DNA of 64,000 nt from Brevibacterium aurantiacum. Lineage in GTDB: Bacteria > Actinomycetota > Actinomycetes > Actinomycetales > Brevibacteriaceae. Made by a program: the position numbers and the translations under genes. The notes beneath the pieces are model-generated. The model did no database searches, had not been told where the DNA came from, and saw only the letters and a list, made by a program, of their open reading frames with translations. The stretch is taken from NCBI RefSeq assembly GCF_900169065.1, contig NZ_FXZB01000018.1, forward strand, positions 45,832 through 109,831, written 5' to 3'. This document shows, one piece after another, positions 1 through 10,370 of this stretch. How positions within the stretch are numbered: position 1 is the stretch's first letter; each line of letters opens with the position of its first letter.

Positions 1-365
1 ATCCTCGTTCTGGGCCGACGGCGCTTTTACTCATTGGCTGCTCGGTCCGAACCCGCTTTCACGCAGATTCATCGATCCGATAGTGTTCCGGACTGTTCGC
101 GGTATCTCTACCGCAGTGCAGGGGTCAACGTCCAAAACGCAACTTCACTATCTTGTCACATAGCACTTCATCCGCGCAATTCCAGGCATCTCACTTGTGA
201 GGCATTTCATCATCGGGTGCCGGTGTGAGTCAGACAGGTCACTCGCCGAGGCGGTCCCACGTTGTGAATGCACGGAACCCCGGCCCAATGGACCGGGGTT
301 CCGAATCGATCGTTCAGAACCGATGTTCCGAACTCAAGGCCGAAGCCTTAATGATCGATGGTGTA
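1..365. other. Region downstream of tuf without a convincing gene
   Basis: I see no supported coding region here. The only open frame of note, at 34-228 on the plus strand, has no recognisable motif and no ribosome binding site. The stretch holds a hairpin just after tuf (listed separately). A promoter for a minus-strand gene lying left of the window (in many actinobacteria this would be the rpsJ operon) could sit around 90-150, where a minus-strand TTGACC (123-128) is followed by weakly TA-rich sequence, but I cannot fix it. Confidence 0.5.
273..303 (-). terminator. Hairpin after tuf
   Basis: A perfect 11-bp inverted repeat has arms CGGAACCCCGG (273-283) and CCGGGGTTCCG (293-303) around a 9-nt loop. 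It starts 63 bp beyond the tuf stop codon. No clear U tract follows on the minus strand, so it may be an inefficient terminator or an RNA-stabilising hairpin closing the str operon transcript. Confidence 0.6.
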
Positions 366-1559
366 TCAGGCGGTGATCTTGGTGACTCGACCAGCGCCGA
401 CGGTACGTCCACCCTCGCGGATAGCGAAGCGGAGGCCCTCTTCCATAGCGATCGGCTGGATCAGCTCGACCGACATGTCGGTGTTGTCGCCGGGCATAAC
501 CATCTCGGTGCCCTCAGGCAGCGTGATGACGCCGGTGACGTCCGTGGTGCGGAAGTAGAACTGAGGACGGTAGTTCGAGTAGAACGGGTTGTGGCGTCCA
601 CCCTCGTCCTTGCTCAGGATGTAGACCTGGCCCTCGAAGTTCGTGTGAGGGGTGATCGAACCTGGCTTGACGATAACCTGTCCGCGCTCAACCTCTTCGC
701 GCTTGGTTCCGCGAAGCAGCAGTCCGACGTTCTCACCCGCACGTGCGTCAGGCAGAGTCTTGCGGAACATCTCGATTGCGGTGACAGTCGTCTTGGACGA
801 CTTCTCCTTGATGCCGACGATTTCGATCTCATCGTTGGGCAGGAGGACGCCGCGCTCGACACGACCGGTGACGACGGTTCCACGACCGGTGATCGTGAAG
901 ACGTCTTCCACGGGCATGAGGAAGGGCTTGTCGATGTCGCGCTCCGGCTCGGGAACGTTGTCATCGACGGCCTGCATGAGGTCTTCGACGCTCTTGACCC
1001 ACTTCTCGTCGCCTTCCAGCGCCTTGAGAGCGGAGACAGGAATGACGGGAGCGTTGTCGCCGTCGAAGTCCTGGCTGGAGAGCAGATCGCGAACCTCGAA
1101 GTCGACGAGCTCGATGAGCTCCTCGTCATCGACCATGTCGGACTTGTTCAGTGCGACAACGATGTAAGGCACGCCAACCTGACGGGCGAGCAGAACGTGC
1201 TCGCGAGTCTGCGGCATCGGACCGTCGGTAGCGGCAACCACGAGGATTGCGCCGTCCATCTGAGCAGCACCGGTAATCATGTTCTTGATGTAGTCGGCGT
1301 GACCAGGGGCATCGACGTGAGCGTAGTGACGCTTCTCGGTCTGGTATTCAACGTGCGAGACGTTGATGGTGATGCCGCGCTCCTTCTCCTCAGGTGCGTT
1401 ATCCACCTGGTCGAAGGCGCGAGCCTCATTGAGATCTGGGTACTTGTCCGCCAACACCTTGGTGATTGCGGCGGTCAAGGTGGTCTTTCCGTGGTCAACG
1501 TGGCCGATGGTGCCAATGTTGACGTGCGGCTTAGTCCTATCGAAACTAGCCTTTGCCAC
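366..1559 (-). CDS. tuf: Elongation factor Tu
   Basis: EF-Tu delivers aminoacyl-tRNA to the ribosomal A site as a GTP complex. The 397-residue protein has the P-loop GHVDHGKT at residues 19-26, then DAPGH and NKSD motifs, and domains 2 and 3 through to the C-terminus. I chose the GTG at 1559 because it gives the usual family length, begins with the typical [11 protein letters not shown], and has AGGAGG six bases upstream; the in-frame ATG at 1583 would add eight atypical residues and place the ribosome binding site inside the gene. It is the last gene of rpsL-rpsG-fusA-tuf, about 115 bp after fusA. Identification is firm. Confidence 0.97.
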   Translation of the reverse strand: MAKASFDRTKPHVNIGTIGHVDHGKTTLTAAITKVLADKYPDLNEARAFDQVDNAPEEKERGITINVSHVEYQTEKRHYAHVDAPGHADYIKNMITGAAQMDGAILVVAATDGPMPQTREHVLLARQVGVPYIVVALNKSDMVDDEELIELVDFEVRDLLSSQDFDGDNAPVIPVSALKALEGDEKWVKSVEDLMQAVDDNVPEPERDIDKPFLMPVEDVFTITGRGTVVTGRVERGVLLPNDEIEIVGIKEKSSKTTVTAIEMFRKTLPDARAGENVGLLLRGTKREEVERGQVIVKPGSITPHTNFEGQVYILSKDEGGRHNPFYSNYRPQFYFRTTDVTGVITLPEGTEMVMPGDNTDMSVELIQPIAMEEGLRFAIREGGRTVGAGRVTKITA

Positions 1560-1674
1560 TGGGTTCCTCCTCGTGGTTGGCAAAAGATATGCGGTTCATA
1601 TCTTAGACCTTTGTTGGTTATCTTTCATTTCGGTGAACATGTTCTTGCTCACCGTGGCGACCGGGGACCGGAGA

Positions 1675-3780
1675 TTACTCTCCGCCACGCATCTTCTGGA
1701 CGATCTCCTCGGCGACTGCCTTGGGGACCTCCGCATAGCTGGAGAAAGTCATCGAGTACACCGCACGGCCCTGGGTCTTCGACCGCAGATCACCGATGTA
1801 ACCGAACATCTCCGACAACGGGACCACAGCCTTGACGACCTTCACACCGGAAGCATCGTCCATGGACTGGATCTGGCCACGTCGGGAATTGAGGTCGCCG
1901 ATGACGTCACCCATGTATTCCTCAGGTGTACGCACCTCGACGTCCATGACCGGTTCCAGCAGAACCGGCTTCGCCTTCTGAACGGCCTCCTTGAAGACCA
2001 TCGAACCGGCGATCTTGAATGCCATCTCCGAAGAGTCGACGTCGTGGTAGGCACCGTCGATCAGTGTCGCTTTGACACCGACCATCGGGTAACCGGCGAG
2101 GACACCGAGCTGCATGGCGTCCTGGATACCGGCGTCGACGCTCGGAATGTACTCGCGCGGAATACGTCCGCCCGTGACGGCATTCTCGAACTCGTAGATC
2201 GTATCGCCTTCGACCTCGAGAGGCTCGAAGGTGACCTGGACCTTCGCGAACTGTCCCGATCCACCCGTCTGCTTCTTGTGGGTGTAGTCGAACTTCTCGA
2301 CTGTGCGACGAATGGTCTCACGATAGGCGACCTGCGGCTTGCCGACATTCGCCTCGACCTTGAACTCGCGACGCATACGGTCGACGAGGATGTCGAGGTG
2401 AAGCTCGCCCATTCCGCGGATCACGGTCTGGCCGGTCTCCACGTCCAGTTCGACCCGGTATGTCGGGTCTTCCCTGACGAACTTCTGAATGGCTGCCGAC
2501 AGCTTCTCCTGGTCGCTCTTGGTCTTGGGCTCGATGGCCACAGAGATGACCGGCTCAGGGAAGGTCATCGACTCGAGAGCGATCGGGTTCGCTGGGTCGC
2601 ACAGCGTGTCACCGGTGGTTGTCTCTTTGAGACCGATGAACGCGTAGATGTGGCCGGCGATGGCCTCTTCGACAGGGTTCTCCTTGTTGGAGTGCATCTG
2701 GAAGAGCTTGCCGACGCGTTCCTTCTTGCCGCTCGTCGAGTTGAGAACGGCCTCGCCCGACTTCACCTGTCCGGAGTACACGCGGACGTAGGTCAGCGTG
2801 CCGAAGAACGGGTGGGTCGCGACCTTGAACGCAAGGGCCGAGAAGGGCTCGTCCTTGGAAGGCTTGCGAGTCAGCTTCTCGTCCTCGTCACGAGGGTTCT
2901 CACCGATCATGGGAGGAACCTCGAGAGGCGAAGGCAGGTAGTCGATGACGGCATTGAGCATGGGCTGGACGCCCTTGTTCTTGTAAGCCGAACCGCACAT
3001 GACAGGGAAGGCTGTGGAGTTGACGACGAGAGAGCGGATGCCCTCCTTGATCTCGGCAGTCGAGATCTCTTCGCCTTCAAGGTACTTCTCCATGAGTTCA
3101 TCAGTGGCTTCAGCAACATCTTCGATGAGCTGAGCACGGTACTCTTCGGCCTTGGCCTGGAGATCCTCAGGGATCTCGATCTCGGTCATGTCCTGACCCT
3201 TCTTGGACTCATCAGGCCAGATGTAGGCCTTCATCTCAAGAAGATCGACGACGCCGGCGAAGTCAGACTCGGAACCGATGGGCAGCTGAATGACCAGCGG
3301 CTTGGCTCCGAGGCGTTCGCGGATGGTGTCGACGGTGAAGTAGAAGTCAGCACCGAGCTTGTCCATCTTGTTGACGAAGCACACGCGCGGCACGTCGTAC
3401 TTGTCAGCCTGACGCCACACGGTCTCGGACTGCGGCTCAACGCCTTCCTTGCCGTCGAAGACGGCAACGGCGCCATCGAGGACGCGCAGCGAGCGCTCAA
3501 CCTCGACGGTGAAGTCGACGTGGCCCGGGGTGTCGATGATGTTGATCTGGTTGTCGTGCCAGTAGCAGGTGGTGGCGGCCGACGTGATCGTGATGCCGCG
3601 TTCCTGCTCCTGATCCATCCAGTCCATCGTCGAGGCACCGTCGTGGGTCTCGCCGATCTTGTAGTTCACACCGGTGTAGTACAGGATGCGTTCGGTTGTG
3701 GTGGTCTTACCGGCATCGATGTGGGCCATGATGCCGATGTTGCGGACCTTGTTCAGGTCGGTGAGCACGTCAAGTGCCAC
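1675..3780 (-). CDS. fusA: Elongation factor G
   Basis: EF-G is the GTPase that drives ribosomal translocation and, with RRF, recycling. The 701-residue protein starts at a GTG and carries the G1 motif AHIDAGKT at residues 19-26, DTPGH, NKMD, and the full five-domain length of the family. The start is supported by a GAGAGAG purine run just upstream. It lies in the str operon between rpsG (97-bp gap containing a strong hairpin) and tuf. Nothing in the sequence points to an altered or secondary EF-G copy. Confidence 0.97.
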   Translation of the reverse strand: MALDVLTDLNKVRNIGIMAHIDAGKTTTTERILYYTGVNYKIGETHDGASTMDWMDQEQERGITITSAATTCYWHDNQINIIDTPGHVDFTVEVERSLRVLDGAVAVFDGKEGVEPQSETVWRQADKYDVPRVCFVNKMDKLGADFYFTVDTIRERLGAKPLVIQLPIGSESDFAGVVDLLEMKAYIWPDESKKGQDMTEIEIPEDLQAKAEEYRAQLIEDVAEATDELMEKYLEGEEISTAEIKEGIRSLVVNSTAFPVMCGSAYKNKGVQPMLNAVIDYLPSPLEVPPMIGENPRDEDEKLTRKPSKDEPFSALAFKVATHPFFGTLTYVRVYSGQVKSGEAVLNSTSGKKERVGKLFQMHSNKENPVEEAIAGHIYAFIGLKETTTGDTLCDPANPIALESMTFPEPVISVAIEPKTKSDQEKLSAAIQKFVREDPTYRVELDVETGQTVIRGMGELHLDILVDRMRREFKVEANVGKPQVAYRETIRRTVEKFDYTHKKQTGGSGQFAKVQVTFEPLEVEGDTIYEFENAVTGGRIPREYIPSVDAGIQDAMQLGVLAGYPMVGVKATLIDGAYHDVDSSEMAFKIAGSMVFKEAVQKAKPVLLEPVMDVEVRTPEEYMGDVIGDLNSRRGQIQSMDDASGVKVVKAVVPLSEMFGYIGDLRSKTQGRAVYSMTFSSYAEVPKAVAEEIVQKMRGGE

Positions 3781-3821
3781 GGTGTCTCTCTCTCACTCGA
3801 TGATGTGATCGACTCCCGCTG

Positions 3822-3859
3822 CCTGGCCGGCAGGCGCCTTATGACGCCGACCGGCCAGG
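3822..3859 (-). other. Stable hairpin in the rpsG-fusA gap
   Basis: Outer arms CCTGGCCGG (3822-3830) and CCGGCCAGG (3851-3859) are perfectly complementary, and an inner GGCG/CGCC pair extends the structure. It sits between the rpsG stop and the fusA start. There is no U tract, so I read it as an RNA-processing or partial-attenuation hairpin rather than a full terminator. S7 feedback control of str operons in other bacteria also acts in this kind of gap, but I see no specific S7 site. Confidence 0.55.
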
Positions 3860-3876
3860 GTTCCAGGGAGGAACGA

Positions 3877-4347
3877 TTACCAGCGGTAGTGGGCGAAGGC
3901 CTTGTTGGACTCGGCCATCTTGTGGGTGTCTTCGCGACGCTTCACAGCAGCACCGAGGCCGTTGCTTGCATCGAGAATCTCGTTCATGAGGCGTTCGGTC
4001 ATCGTCTTCTCACGACGCTGGCGGGAGTAAGCCACGAGCCAGCGCAGTGCCAAAGTCGTCGAACGAACCGGACGAACATCGACCGGAACCTGGTAGGTCG
4101 CGCCGCCGACACGGCGGGAGCGAACCTCGAGGGACGGACGGATGTTGTCGAGAGCCTTCTTCAGGTTGACAACTGGGTCATTGCCGTTCTTCTCACGGGT
4201 ACCTTCGAGAGCACCGTAGACGATGCGCTCAGCGGTCGAACGCTTTCCGTCGAGCAGGATCTTGTTGATCAGCTGCGTGACGATCGGCGAACTGAAGACC
4301 GGGTCAATGACGATCGGTCGCTTGGGTGCAGGACCTTTACGTGGCAT
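3877..4347 (-). CDS. rpsG: 30S ribosomal protein S7
   Basis: S7 nucleates assembly of the 30S head and contacts mRNA at the exit channel. The 156-residue protein begins [11 protein letters not shown] and has the family's usual length and the [11 protein letters not shown] segment. Its ATG overlaps the rpsL stop codon as TAATG, so the two are translationally coupled. Second gene of the str operon. Confidence 0.97.
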   Translation of the reverse strand: MPRKGPAPKRPIVIDPVFSSPIVTQLINKILLDGKRSTAERIVYGALEGTREKNGNDPVVNLKKALDNIRPSLEVRSRRVGGATYQVPVDVRPVRSTTLALRWLVAYSRQRREKTMTERLMNEILDASNGLGAAVKRREDTHKMAESNKAFAHYRW

Positions 4348-4721
4348 TACTTCTTCTCCCTCTTCGCACCGTACTTGCTGCGTGCCTGCTGGCGGCCCTT
4401 GACACCCTGGGTGTCAAGCGAACCGCGAACGATTCGGTAGCGCACACCTGGCAGGTCCTTGACACGACCACCGCGCACGAGCACGATCGAGTGCTCCTGC
4501 AGGTTGTGTCCTTCGCCTGGAATGTAGGCAGTCACTTCGATCTGGCTCGAAAGCTTGACACGAGCGACCTTGCGAAGAGCCGAGTTCGGCTTCTTGGGTG
4601 TAGTGGTGTACACACGGGTGCACACCCCACGACGCTGCGGGCTGTTCTTCAGCGCAGGAGCGTCGGATCCTGCGGATTTGACATGTCGTCCCTTGCGGAC
4701 GAGCTGCTGGATTGTCGGCAC
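4347..4721 (-). CDS. rpsL: 30S ribosomal protein S12
   Basis: S12 lies at the decoding centre. The 124-residue protein has the [16 protein letters not shown] and [10 protein letters not shown] segments. The lysines equivalent to K43 and K88 are both present, so the sequence is the streptomycin-sensitive form. The GTG start at 4721 is supported by GGAG nine bases upstream and yields the standard [13 protein letters not shown]-terminus. First gene of the str operon. Confidence 0.97.
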   Translation of the reverse strand: MPTIQQLVRKGRHVKSAGSDAPALKNSPQRRGVCTRVYTTTPKKPNSALRKVARVKLSSQIEVTAYIPGEGHNLQEHSIVLVRGGRVKDLPGVRYRIVRGSLDTQGVKGRQQARSKYGAKREKK

Positions 4722-5188
4722 TAAGCGTTCTCCGTTTGCTTCTCGATAAACCTAATTCCCACATTGGCCATGGCATCAGCCATGCTTGTGAACCGTGGGA
4801 CATATCCGACTGAACACCGGGTGAAGCTTCACGCCCGATGCCAGTATTCGCGCGACGCAGTGAACCCTGCACTCGGGTGTGTCGCAATGACACACGACCT
4901 ATGCAGAATGACACGTCGGCGGCCTGCTTCTGACGAATTCTCACAATGGTCCGGATCTCACAAAACATCCGGTATGGTCATTCGCGAACGCAGATAACAC
5001 AATCAGTCGCATCCTAGAATATCGCGGCCCCGTGCATCTGGTCAAAACCAGCGCCTGTGCGCTTGGCGACATACCCGCCACTCCCCCGTCAGAGTTGCTC
5101 ATCTGCCGCTCCTCGCCTACCGCTTCCTCAAAACAACTCTTCGACACGCTTCCTTGACTGATTCAAGAAAAGGCGGCAAGCTGAAGCC
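4722..5188. promoter_or_regulatory. Divergent control region between the str operon and furA
   Basis: About 465 bp with no supported gene. It must hold the promoter of the minus-strand str operon and of plus-strand furA. I could not assign clear -35/-10 pairs on either strand. A small inverted repeat next to furA is listed separately. Open frames inside the region lack ribosome binding sites and familiar motifs. Confidence 0.5.
5153..5167. promoter_or_regulatory. Candidate FurA operator
   Basis: A perfect inverted repeat CTTGA-N5-TCAAG lies 21 bp before the furA GTG. FurA proteins of actinobacteria repress their own furA-katG operons from sites overlapping the promoter, so the position fits. 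The assignment rests on position and symmetry only. Confidence 0.4.
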
Positions 5189-5677
5189 GTGGCTGAGAAG
5201 AAGCATGGACACGAATCGGAGCCGACCGCAGCACTGCGGAACAGTTCCCTTCGTGTGACGAAACAGAGAGTCGCGGTACTCGAAGCTGTGTGTGAACATC
5301 AGCATGCAGACACCGATACAGTCATTCGCGCCGTCCGTGAGCAGCTCCCCGAGGTGTCGCATCAGGCCGTCTACGACTCACTGCACACCCTCACCGAGGT
5401 TGGGCTCGTGCGGTGCATTCAGCCGTCCGGGTCCGTGGCACGCTACGAACGGCGCATCGGGGACAACCATCATCACCTCGTGTGCCGATCATGCAATCTC
5501 ATCGTCGATGTCGACTGCACGGTCGGGCAGGCTCCATGCCTGACACCTTCGCACGACGCGGGATTCGTCATCGAACAGGCCGAGGTGACCTTCTGGGGAC
5601 TGTGCCCCGACTGCAACGCATCGCCGTCGGGATCAGCATCTCCTGCTGGAGCCTCCGGGGCCACCTCGGCGGCCTGA
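5189..5677 (+). CDS. furA: Fur-family repressor, FurA type
   Basis: A DNA-binding metalloregulator of the Fur/PerR superfamily, probably the redox-sensing repressor of katG. In 162 residues it has a winged-helix part ([14 protein letters not shown]...[19 protein letters not shown]), then the dimerisation part with a HHH cluster in [12 protein letters not shown], a CxxC pair there and a second CPDC pair near the C-terminus. These are typical metal-binding positions. The start is a GTG without a strong Shine-Dalgarno; no better in-frame start is evident. katG follows 79 bp downstream on the same strand, the classic furA-katG arrangement. A Ser/Ala-rich tail of about 20 residues ends the protein. 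Confidence 0.9.
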   Translation: MAEKKHGHESEPTAALRNSSLRVTKQRVAVLEAVCEHQHADTDTVIRAVREQLPEVSHQAVYDSLHTLTEVGLVRCIQPSGSVARYERRIGDNHHHLVCRSCNLIVDVDCTVGQAPCLTPSHDAGFVIEQAEVTFWGLCPDCNASPSGSASPAGASGATSAA

Positions 5678-5721
5678 GCCGATCCATCCTTCGACAAAGC
5701 CTCACCCCTTTTGTCTTCAAC

Positions 5722-5739
5722 CGAGCCCGACGGGGCTCG
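5722..5739 (+). other. Hairpin in the furA-katG gap
   Basis: Arms CGAGCCC and GGGCTCG enclose a GACG loop immediately before the katG ribosome binding site (GAAAGG, 5743-5748). It lacks a U tract, so it may affect processing or stability of the katG message rather than terminate transcription. Confidence 0.4.
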
Positions 5740-5756
5740 ACCGTGAAAGGTACACA

Positions 5757-7961
5757 ATGACCGAAAGCTCCACAGGCGGCTGCCCAGTCGCACACACCAC
5801 CTCGGCGTCGCCTGCGCCTGAGGCCGAGTCGCTGGCCGCTCCCAGCCAGGGCGACGCGAACTCGCACTGGTGGCCCAACCGTCTCAATCTCAAGATCTTG
5901 GCCAAGAACCAGCCTGCACGCGACCCCATGGACGAGGGCTTCGACTACGATGCCGAATTCGCCAGCCTCGACTACTTCGCGCTCAAGGCCGATATCGAAG
6001 AGCTCCAGAAGACGAACGCCGACTGGTGGTCTGCCGACTTCGGGCACTACGGCCCATTCATGATCCGCATGGCCTGGCACTCAGCCGGCACCTACCGTGT
6101 CCAGGACGGACGCGGCGGTGGCGGCGAGGGACAGCAGCGCTTCGCCCCACTCAACTCCTGGCCAGACAACGTGGGTCTCGACAAAGCTCGTCGCCTGCTC
6201 TGGCCGGTCAAGAAGAAGTACGGCAAGAAGATCTCCTGGGCCGACCTGTTCATCCTCGCCGGCAACGTCGGACTGGAGTCGATGGGCTTCAAGACCTTCG
6301 GCTACGCAGGCGGACGTAAGGACGTGTGGGAGCCCGACAACGACGTCTACTGGGGCTCAGAGACCGAATGGCTGGGCACCGACAAGCGCTATGTGGGCAA
6401 CCGCGAACTGCAGAAGCCCCTGGCCGCAACCACCATGGGTCTCATCTACGTCAACCCGGAAGGCCCGGAAGGCAAGCCCGATCCGCTGGCCGCCGCGCTC
6501 GACATTCGCGAAACCTTCGCTCGGATGGCCATGGACGATGAGGAGACCGTCGCTCTCATCGCTGGCGGTCACACGTTCGGCAAGACCCACGGCGCAGCCC
6601 CGGAGTCGCACAAGGGCGGCGACCCCGAAGCGGCACCGATCGAAGAGCAGGGACTGGGCTGGAAGTCCGACTTCGGCACCGGACAGGGCAACGACACCGT
6701 CGGCAGCGGCATCGAGGTCACCTGGACCTATCACCCGACCCGCTGGGACAACGAGTTCTTCCACATCCTCTTCGCTTACGAATGGGAAGTCTTCGAAAAC
6801 GAAGGGGGACACCTGCAGTGGCGTCCGGTCGACGGCGGCGGCGATGACATGGTGCCGATGGCACAGGGCGACGGACGTCGTGAGCCCCGCATGCTCACGA
6901 CCGACCTGTCCCTGCGCTTCGATCCCATCTACGAGAAGATCTCGCGTCGCTTCAAGGACGATCAGAAGGCGTTCGAAGATGCCTTCGCTCGTGCCTGGTT
7001 CAAGCTCACTCACCGTGACATGGGCCCGGCCACCCGTTACCTCGGACCCGAGGTTCCGGAAGAAGAGCTGATCTGGCAGGACCCGGTCCCAGAAGGCACC
7101 CCGCTTGATGAGGCTGGCCTCGAGGCAGTCAAGGCCGCCATCCGCAACTCAGGCCTGACCGTCTCCCAGCTGGTGTCCACCACTTGGGCCGCGGCCTCCA
7201 CGCACCGCCGCTCGGACTTCCGCGGCGGCGTCAACGGCGGACGTCTGCGCCTCGAGCCGCAGAAGAGCTGGGACGTCAACGAGCCGGCGAAGCTGGATCA
7301 GGTCGTCAGCGTCCTCGAGGGCATCGCAGCTGACAACGGCGCCTCCTTCGCCGATGTTCTGGCTATCGCCGGTGCCGTCGGCGTCGAGACCGCAGCGAAG
7401 GCAGCCGGTCATGATGTCAGCGTCCCGGTGACCACGGGCCGCGGAGACGCCACCCAGGAGCAGACCGACGTCAACTCGTTCTCCTTCCTGGAGCCGACTC
7501 ACGACGGATTCCGCAACTACCTGACAGAGGGCCTTCCGCTCTCGGCCGAGCACCTTCTCCTGGACAGGGCCAGCCTCCTCGGCCTGACCCCGTCTGAACT
7601 GACCGTGCTCATCGGCGGACTGCGCGTCCTCGGCGCGAACTACGAAGACTCCGAGCTCGGTGTGTTCACCGATCGCCCGGGCGAGCTGACGAACGACTTC
7701 TTCGTCAATCTGCTCGAGCTCGGCAATGTCTGGAAGCCAGTCGGCCCGTCCGAGTCCGCCAACGTCTACGAGTGCTTCTCCCCCACCGGAGAGAAGCTGT
7801 GGACCGGCAGCCGCATCGACCTCCTCTTCGGCGCCAACTCAGAGCTGCGTGCCCTCGCCGAGGTGTACGCCTCCGATGATGCCAAGGAGAAGTTCGTCAA
7901 CGACTTCGTCAAGGCCTGGAGCAAGCTCGTCGAGGCAGACCGTTTCGATCTGCACCGCTGA
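5757..7961 (+). CDS. katG: Catalase-peroxidase
   Basis: A bifunctional heme enzyme that dismutates hydrogen peroxide and has broad peroxidase activity. The 734-residue protein has the two-domain KatG length. Visible active-site residues are Arg104, Trp107 and distal His108 in [13 protein letters not shown], Tyr231 in YVNPEGP and Met257 in [10 protein letters not shown] (together the Met-Tyr-Trp crosslink), and the proximal His in [11 protein letters not shown] near residue 272. The serine matching Ser315 of the mycobacterial enzyme is present in GSGIEVTW. The ATG is preceded by GAAAGG. It is the second gene of the furA operon and ends at a strong terminator. Confidence 0.97.
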   Translation: MTESSTGGCPVAHTTSASPAPEAESLAAPSQGDANSHWWPNRLNLKILAKNQPARDPMDEGFDYDAEFASLDYFALKADIEELQKTNADWWSADFGHYGPFMIRMAWHSAGTYRVQDGRGGGGEGQQRFAPLNSWPDNVGLDKARRLLWPVKKKYGKKISWADLFILAGNVGLESMGFKTFGYAGGRKDVWEPDNDVYWGSETEWLGTDKRYVGNRELQKPLAATTMGLIYVNPEGPEGKPDPLAAALDIRETFARMAMDDEETVALIAGGHTFGKTHGAAPESHKGGDPEAAPIEEQGLGWKSDFGTGQGNDTVGSGIEVTWTYHPTRWDNEFFHILFAYEWEVFENEGGHLQWRPVDGGGDDMVPMAQGDGRREPRMLTTDLSLRFDPIYEKISRRFKDDQKAFEDAFARAWFKLTHRDMGPATRYLGPEVPEEELIWQDPVPEGTPLDEAGLEAVKAAIRNSGLTVSQLVSTTWAAASTHRRSDFRGGVNGGRLRLEPQKSWDVNEPAKLDQVVSVLEGIAADNGASFADVLAIAGAVGVETAAKAAGHDVSVPVTTGRGDATQEQTDVNSFSFLEPTHDGFRNYLTEGLPLSAEHLLLDRASLLGLTPSELTVLIGGLRVLGANYEDSELGVFTDRPGELTNDFFVNLLELGNVWKPVGPSESANVYECFSPTGEKLWTGSRIDLLFGANSELRALAEVYASDDAKEKFVNDFVKAWSKLVEADRFDLHR

Positions 7962-7998
7962 CGGAGGCCTCCTCCGCAGAGTGTTCTGAGCGCTCATG

Positions 7999-8032
7999 AC
8001 TGTGCCCCCACCGCAATCGGTGGGGGCACAGT
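7999..8032 (+). terminator. katG terminator
   Basis: A 15-bp perfect stem with a 4-nt loop (left arm 7999-8013, right arm 8018-8032) is followed by TGTTTCC. It lies 38 bp after the katG stop and 42 bp before the end of the convergent minus-strand gene, so it may serve both directions. Confidence 0.85.
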
Positions 8033-8073
8033 TGTTTCCGGACCTGAATAGTACTCCGTCGCGGCAGAGAGAA

Positions 8074-8697
8074 TCAGGACTCTCGGTTGAGGACCGCCGC
8101 TTCCTGCGACACCGAGCTCAGCCCCGTCAGAGCAACGTTCTCTTCGCTGCTGTCGTCCACCGCCGAGGTGTCATCGGCCGTCTGGTCATCCGAACTTTGG
8201 GACGACTGTCCGTCCGAACCTTGATTGTTCGAGTCTTGGCCATCCGAGTCCTGGCCGTTCGAGTCTTGGCTGTTCGAGTCCTGTCCGTCTCCGGCTTGGC
8301 CGCCCGGCGCCATTCCTCCGCCTGGTCCTGCACCACCTTGTTGGCCGCCACCCTGTTGGCCGCCTCCCGGCTGGCCGCCGGGACCACCCGTACCCTGGCT
8401 TGTGCCGCTGTCATTCGACATCAGCACTGTCGAAGCTCCTACCGCTCCTCCGGCGAGTCCACCGACGATGAACAGGGCCGCACCTGCAAGGATGGCGGGG
8501 ATCAGCGGAACGCGCCGCTTCTTCTTCCGATCGTTCGAATCCATGGTGCCGGCAGTGCTGTTCGAAATCATCGTGCCGCTCGTGCCGTTCGAAATCATCG
8601 GACCCGTTGTGCTGTTCTGGCCGGCAGGCCTGGGCTGGGCGGCAGCGTCGGATCGGGCGGCAGAGTCGGCAGGGTTCTGATTCTGGTTCTCAGTCAT
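8074..8697 (-). CDS. Repeat-rich single-pass membrane protein of unknown function
   Basis: I do not recognise this 207-residue protein. Residues 1-60 are polar and rich in Asn, Gln and Thr, a basic KKKRR stop precedes one membrane segment at about residues 65-90, and the rest is low complexity: Gly/Gln/Pro-rich, then QDSNx pentapeptide repeats, then an acidic Ser/Asp tail. The basic run before the segment suggests the N-terminus is inside and the repeat tail outside. The ATG has AAGGAG upstream. A 22-bp motif 60 bp upstream is nearly identical to one before the glycosyltransferase/two-component operon, so this gene is probably in that regulon. A cell-surface role is inference. Confidence 0.7.
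   Translation of the reverse strand: MTENQNQNPADSAARSDAAAQPRPAGQNSTTGPMISNGTSGTMISNSTAGTMDSNDRKKKRRVPLIPAILAGAALFIVGGLAGGAVGASTVLMSNDSGTSQGTGGPGGQPGGGQQGGGQQGGAGPGGGMAPGGQAGDGQDSNSQDSNGQDSDGQDSNNQGSDGQSSQSSDDQTADDTSAVDDSSEENVALTGLSSVSQEAAVLNRES
8212..8286. repeat. 15-bp coding minisatellite
   Basis: Five imperfect 15-bp units in tandem within the preceding gene encode pentapeptides of the QDSNG/QDSDG type. Units differ at only a few positions. Such in-frame repeats often vary in copy number between strains by slippage. Confidence 0.85.
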
Positions 8698-8756
8698 GAA
8701 ATCTCCTTGGTTGTCAGTGATTCCACTGTCGTGTGCCGTGCTGTCGCCAATCTCAG

Positions 8757-8778
8757 TCGAGGCTGTGTCCAGCCTGTG
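8757..8778 (-). promoter_or_regulatory. Copy 1 of a shared 22-bp motif, probable response-regulator site
   Basis: On the minus strand this is CACAGGCTGG, one base, then CACAGCCTCGA. It matches the motif at 14485-14506 at 20 of 22 positions. The two CACAG half-sites are direct repeats 11 bp apart, the usual layout for OmpR-family regulators. It sits 60 bp before the ATG of the repeat-rich membrane protein gene. Confidence 0.6.
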
Positions 8779-8807
8779 CAGTTGAGCGCGGGTGCGACCA
8801 GAGACCT

Positions 8808-10370
8808 TCAGGCAGCTCGGAAGCGGAGTTCGAACACGGTGCCGCCCTCCGAGGTCGTCATCGACACCTCGCCGTGCATAAGTTCGATGAGTCCGGCTGC
8901 GATGGAAAGTCCCAGGCCGGATGAGCCTCCGCGCACTCCCTCAGTTCTGGTTCGTGCCGCGTCACCGCGGACGAACCTGTCGAAGACTGTGTCGCGAATG
9001 TCTTCGGGGATGCCCGGCCCGTCATCGCTGATGCGAACGGCCACCATCTGCTGAGCCCCAGCCTCCTCAATGTGTTCGGCCTCAACGTGGACTCGCGTGC
9101 CCGTTGGCGTGTGCACGCACGCATTGGTGAGTATGACTGCGACCGCCTGGCGCACCTGATCGGCGGCGCCGCGGATCTCCAAGGCATCCGGGGGCAGATC
9201 CAGGTGGATCTCATGGTCCGGGCTGAGCACGTGCGCATCTTCGACGAGTTCCAAAAGCAGTGCAGACACATCCACGGTGTCTTTCTTGGTCGGCTGTCGG
9301 CCGGCTTCCAATCTGGCGAGGAGGAGCAGGTCATCGACGAGCGAGGACATCCTCATCGCCCCCGAGTCGATCCTGCCCAGCGATGTCTGCACCTGGACAG
9401 GAAGCTCGTCCCGATACGGCCGGGTGAGGTCTGCCCATCCTCTGATCGTGGCGATCGGGGTCCGCAGCTCGTGTGAGGCGTCAGCGACGAATCGTCTCAT
9501 CTGCTCTGTCCCGCGATATCGTTCGTCAAGAGCGGAGCCGACGTGGTCGAGCATCCGATTCACCGACGCGCCGACGTCACCGACCTCGGTGCCGGGCACC
9601 GCGAGTTCTGAGGGCACTCGCAGCGCCAGCTCGAGGTCGGTCACTTCTCTGGCTGTGCGTGCAACATCTCTGAGATCGCGCAGCTGCCTGTGGATGATGA
9701 CGGCCATGAGCAGTGCCGTGGCGAGCACGCCGATGAGCACCGCGAGTGCCGTCGTGTAAGCCGTTCTTTCAAGCGCCGAATCGACGCTGTTCTGCGGCAC
9801 CCCGTAGACAGTCGTCGTTCCTTCGTTGTCAAAGGCCGCGACACGATAGGTGCCGAAGCCGGGAACGTCGACAGAACGATGCCCCGTGGATGCGCCGCCC
9901 TCCCCCGGACCAGCCGCTTCACCGCTGCGATCCCCGTCCGGCTCCTCACCACCGGTGGCTGCGTCGACGTTGAGGAGAGCATCCACCGCATCTGTGGGAA
10001 GCGTCTGCGGCTGCTCGCGCCCCGCCTCGGCGATCAGGCCTTCGGCAGAGTCATCGGTGCCGACGACCACGAGAGCACCGTCGCCGACTCCCGGTTGGAA
10101 GAGGTAGCGCAATGCCTGGTCAACAGAGGTGGAGGAATCAGTCTCATCCGAGGCTGGAGGGTTCCCCGGTTTCTGTCCGGGCCCGGGATCGACTCGGGCA
10201 TGATGGGTCATCCCGGCCAACTGACTGTCGAGATCAGACATCAGGGAGGTCCGCACGCTCCACCATGAGGCGGCCCCGATCCCGGCTCCCACCAGGATCA
10301 GGACGAGGCTGGCGAGGACGATCAGCCGTGTCTGCAGCCGCCACCGGCGCACAGGAGGAATGGCCTTCAC
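8808..10370 (-). CDS. Two-component sensor histidine kinase
   Basis: A 520-residue membrane sensor kinase that would phosphorylate the regulator encoded just upstream. It has an N-terminal membrane segment (LIVLASLVLILVGAGIGAAS), an extracytoplasmic region of about 170 residues, a second membrane segment, a HAMP-like linker, the phosphoacceptor His300 in DASHELRTPIATIRGW, an N box (NACVH) and G boxes (DDGPGIP, GLGLSIA). I chose the GTG at 10370, which overlaps the regulator's stop as GTGA, rather than upstream in-frame codons that would run far into the regulator gene. The acidic, Gly-rich extracytoplasmic part gives no clue to the signal. Confidence 0.9.
   Translation of the reverse strand: MKAIPPVRRWRLQTRLIVLASLVLILVGAGIGAASWWSVRTSLMSDLDSQLAGMTHHARVDPGPGQKPGNPPASDETDSSTSVDQALRYLFQPGVGDGALVVVGTDDSAEGLIAEAGREQPQTLPTDAVDALLNVDAATGGEEPDGDRSGEAAGPGEGGASTGHRSVDVPGFGTYRVAAFDNEGTTTVYGVPQNSVDSALERTAYTTALAVLIGVLATALLMAVIIHRQLRDLRDVARTAREVTDLELALRVPSELAVPGTEVGDVGASVNRMLDHVGSALDERYRGTEQMRRFVADASHELRTPIATIRGWADLTRPYRDELPVQVQTSLGRIDSGAMRMSSLVDDLLLLARLEAGRQPTKKDTVDVSALLLELVEDAHVLSPDHEIHLDLPPDALEIRGAADQVRQAVAVILTNACVHTPTGTRVHVEAEHIEEAGAQQMVAVRISDDGPGIPEDIRDTVFDRFVRGDAARTRTEGVRGGSSGLGLSIAAGLIELMHGEVSMTTSEGGTVFELRFRAA

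Noticed and set aside
1363..4440. A 1025-codon open frame on the plus strand opposite fusA, and similar long frames opposite tuf, rpoC and rpoB
   Set aside because: They mirror the codon bias of the real genes on the other strand, lack ribosome binding sites and show no domain. High-GC genomes give such shadows often.
4347..4721. Streptomycin resistance in RpsL
   Set aside because: Both critical lysines are unchanged.
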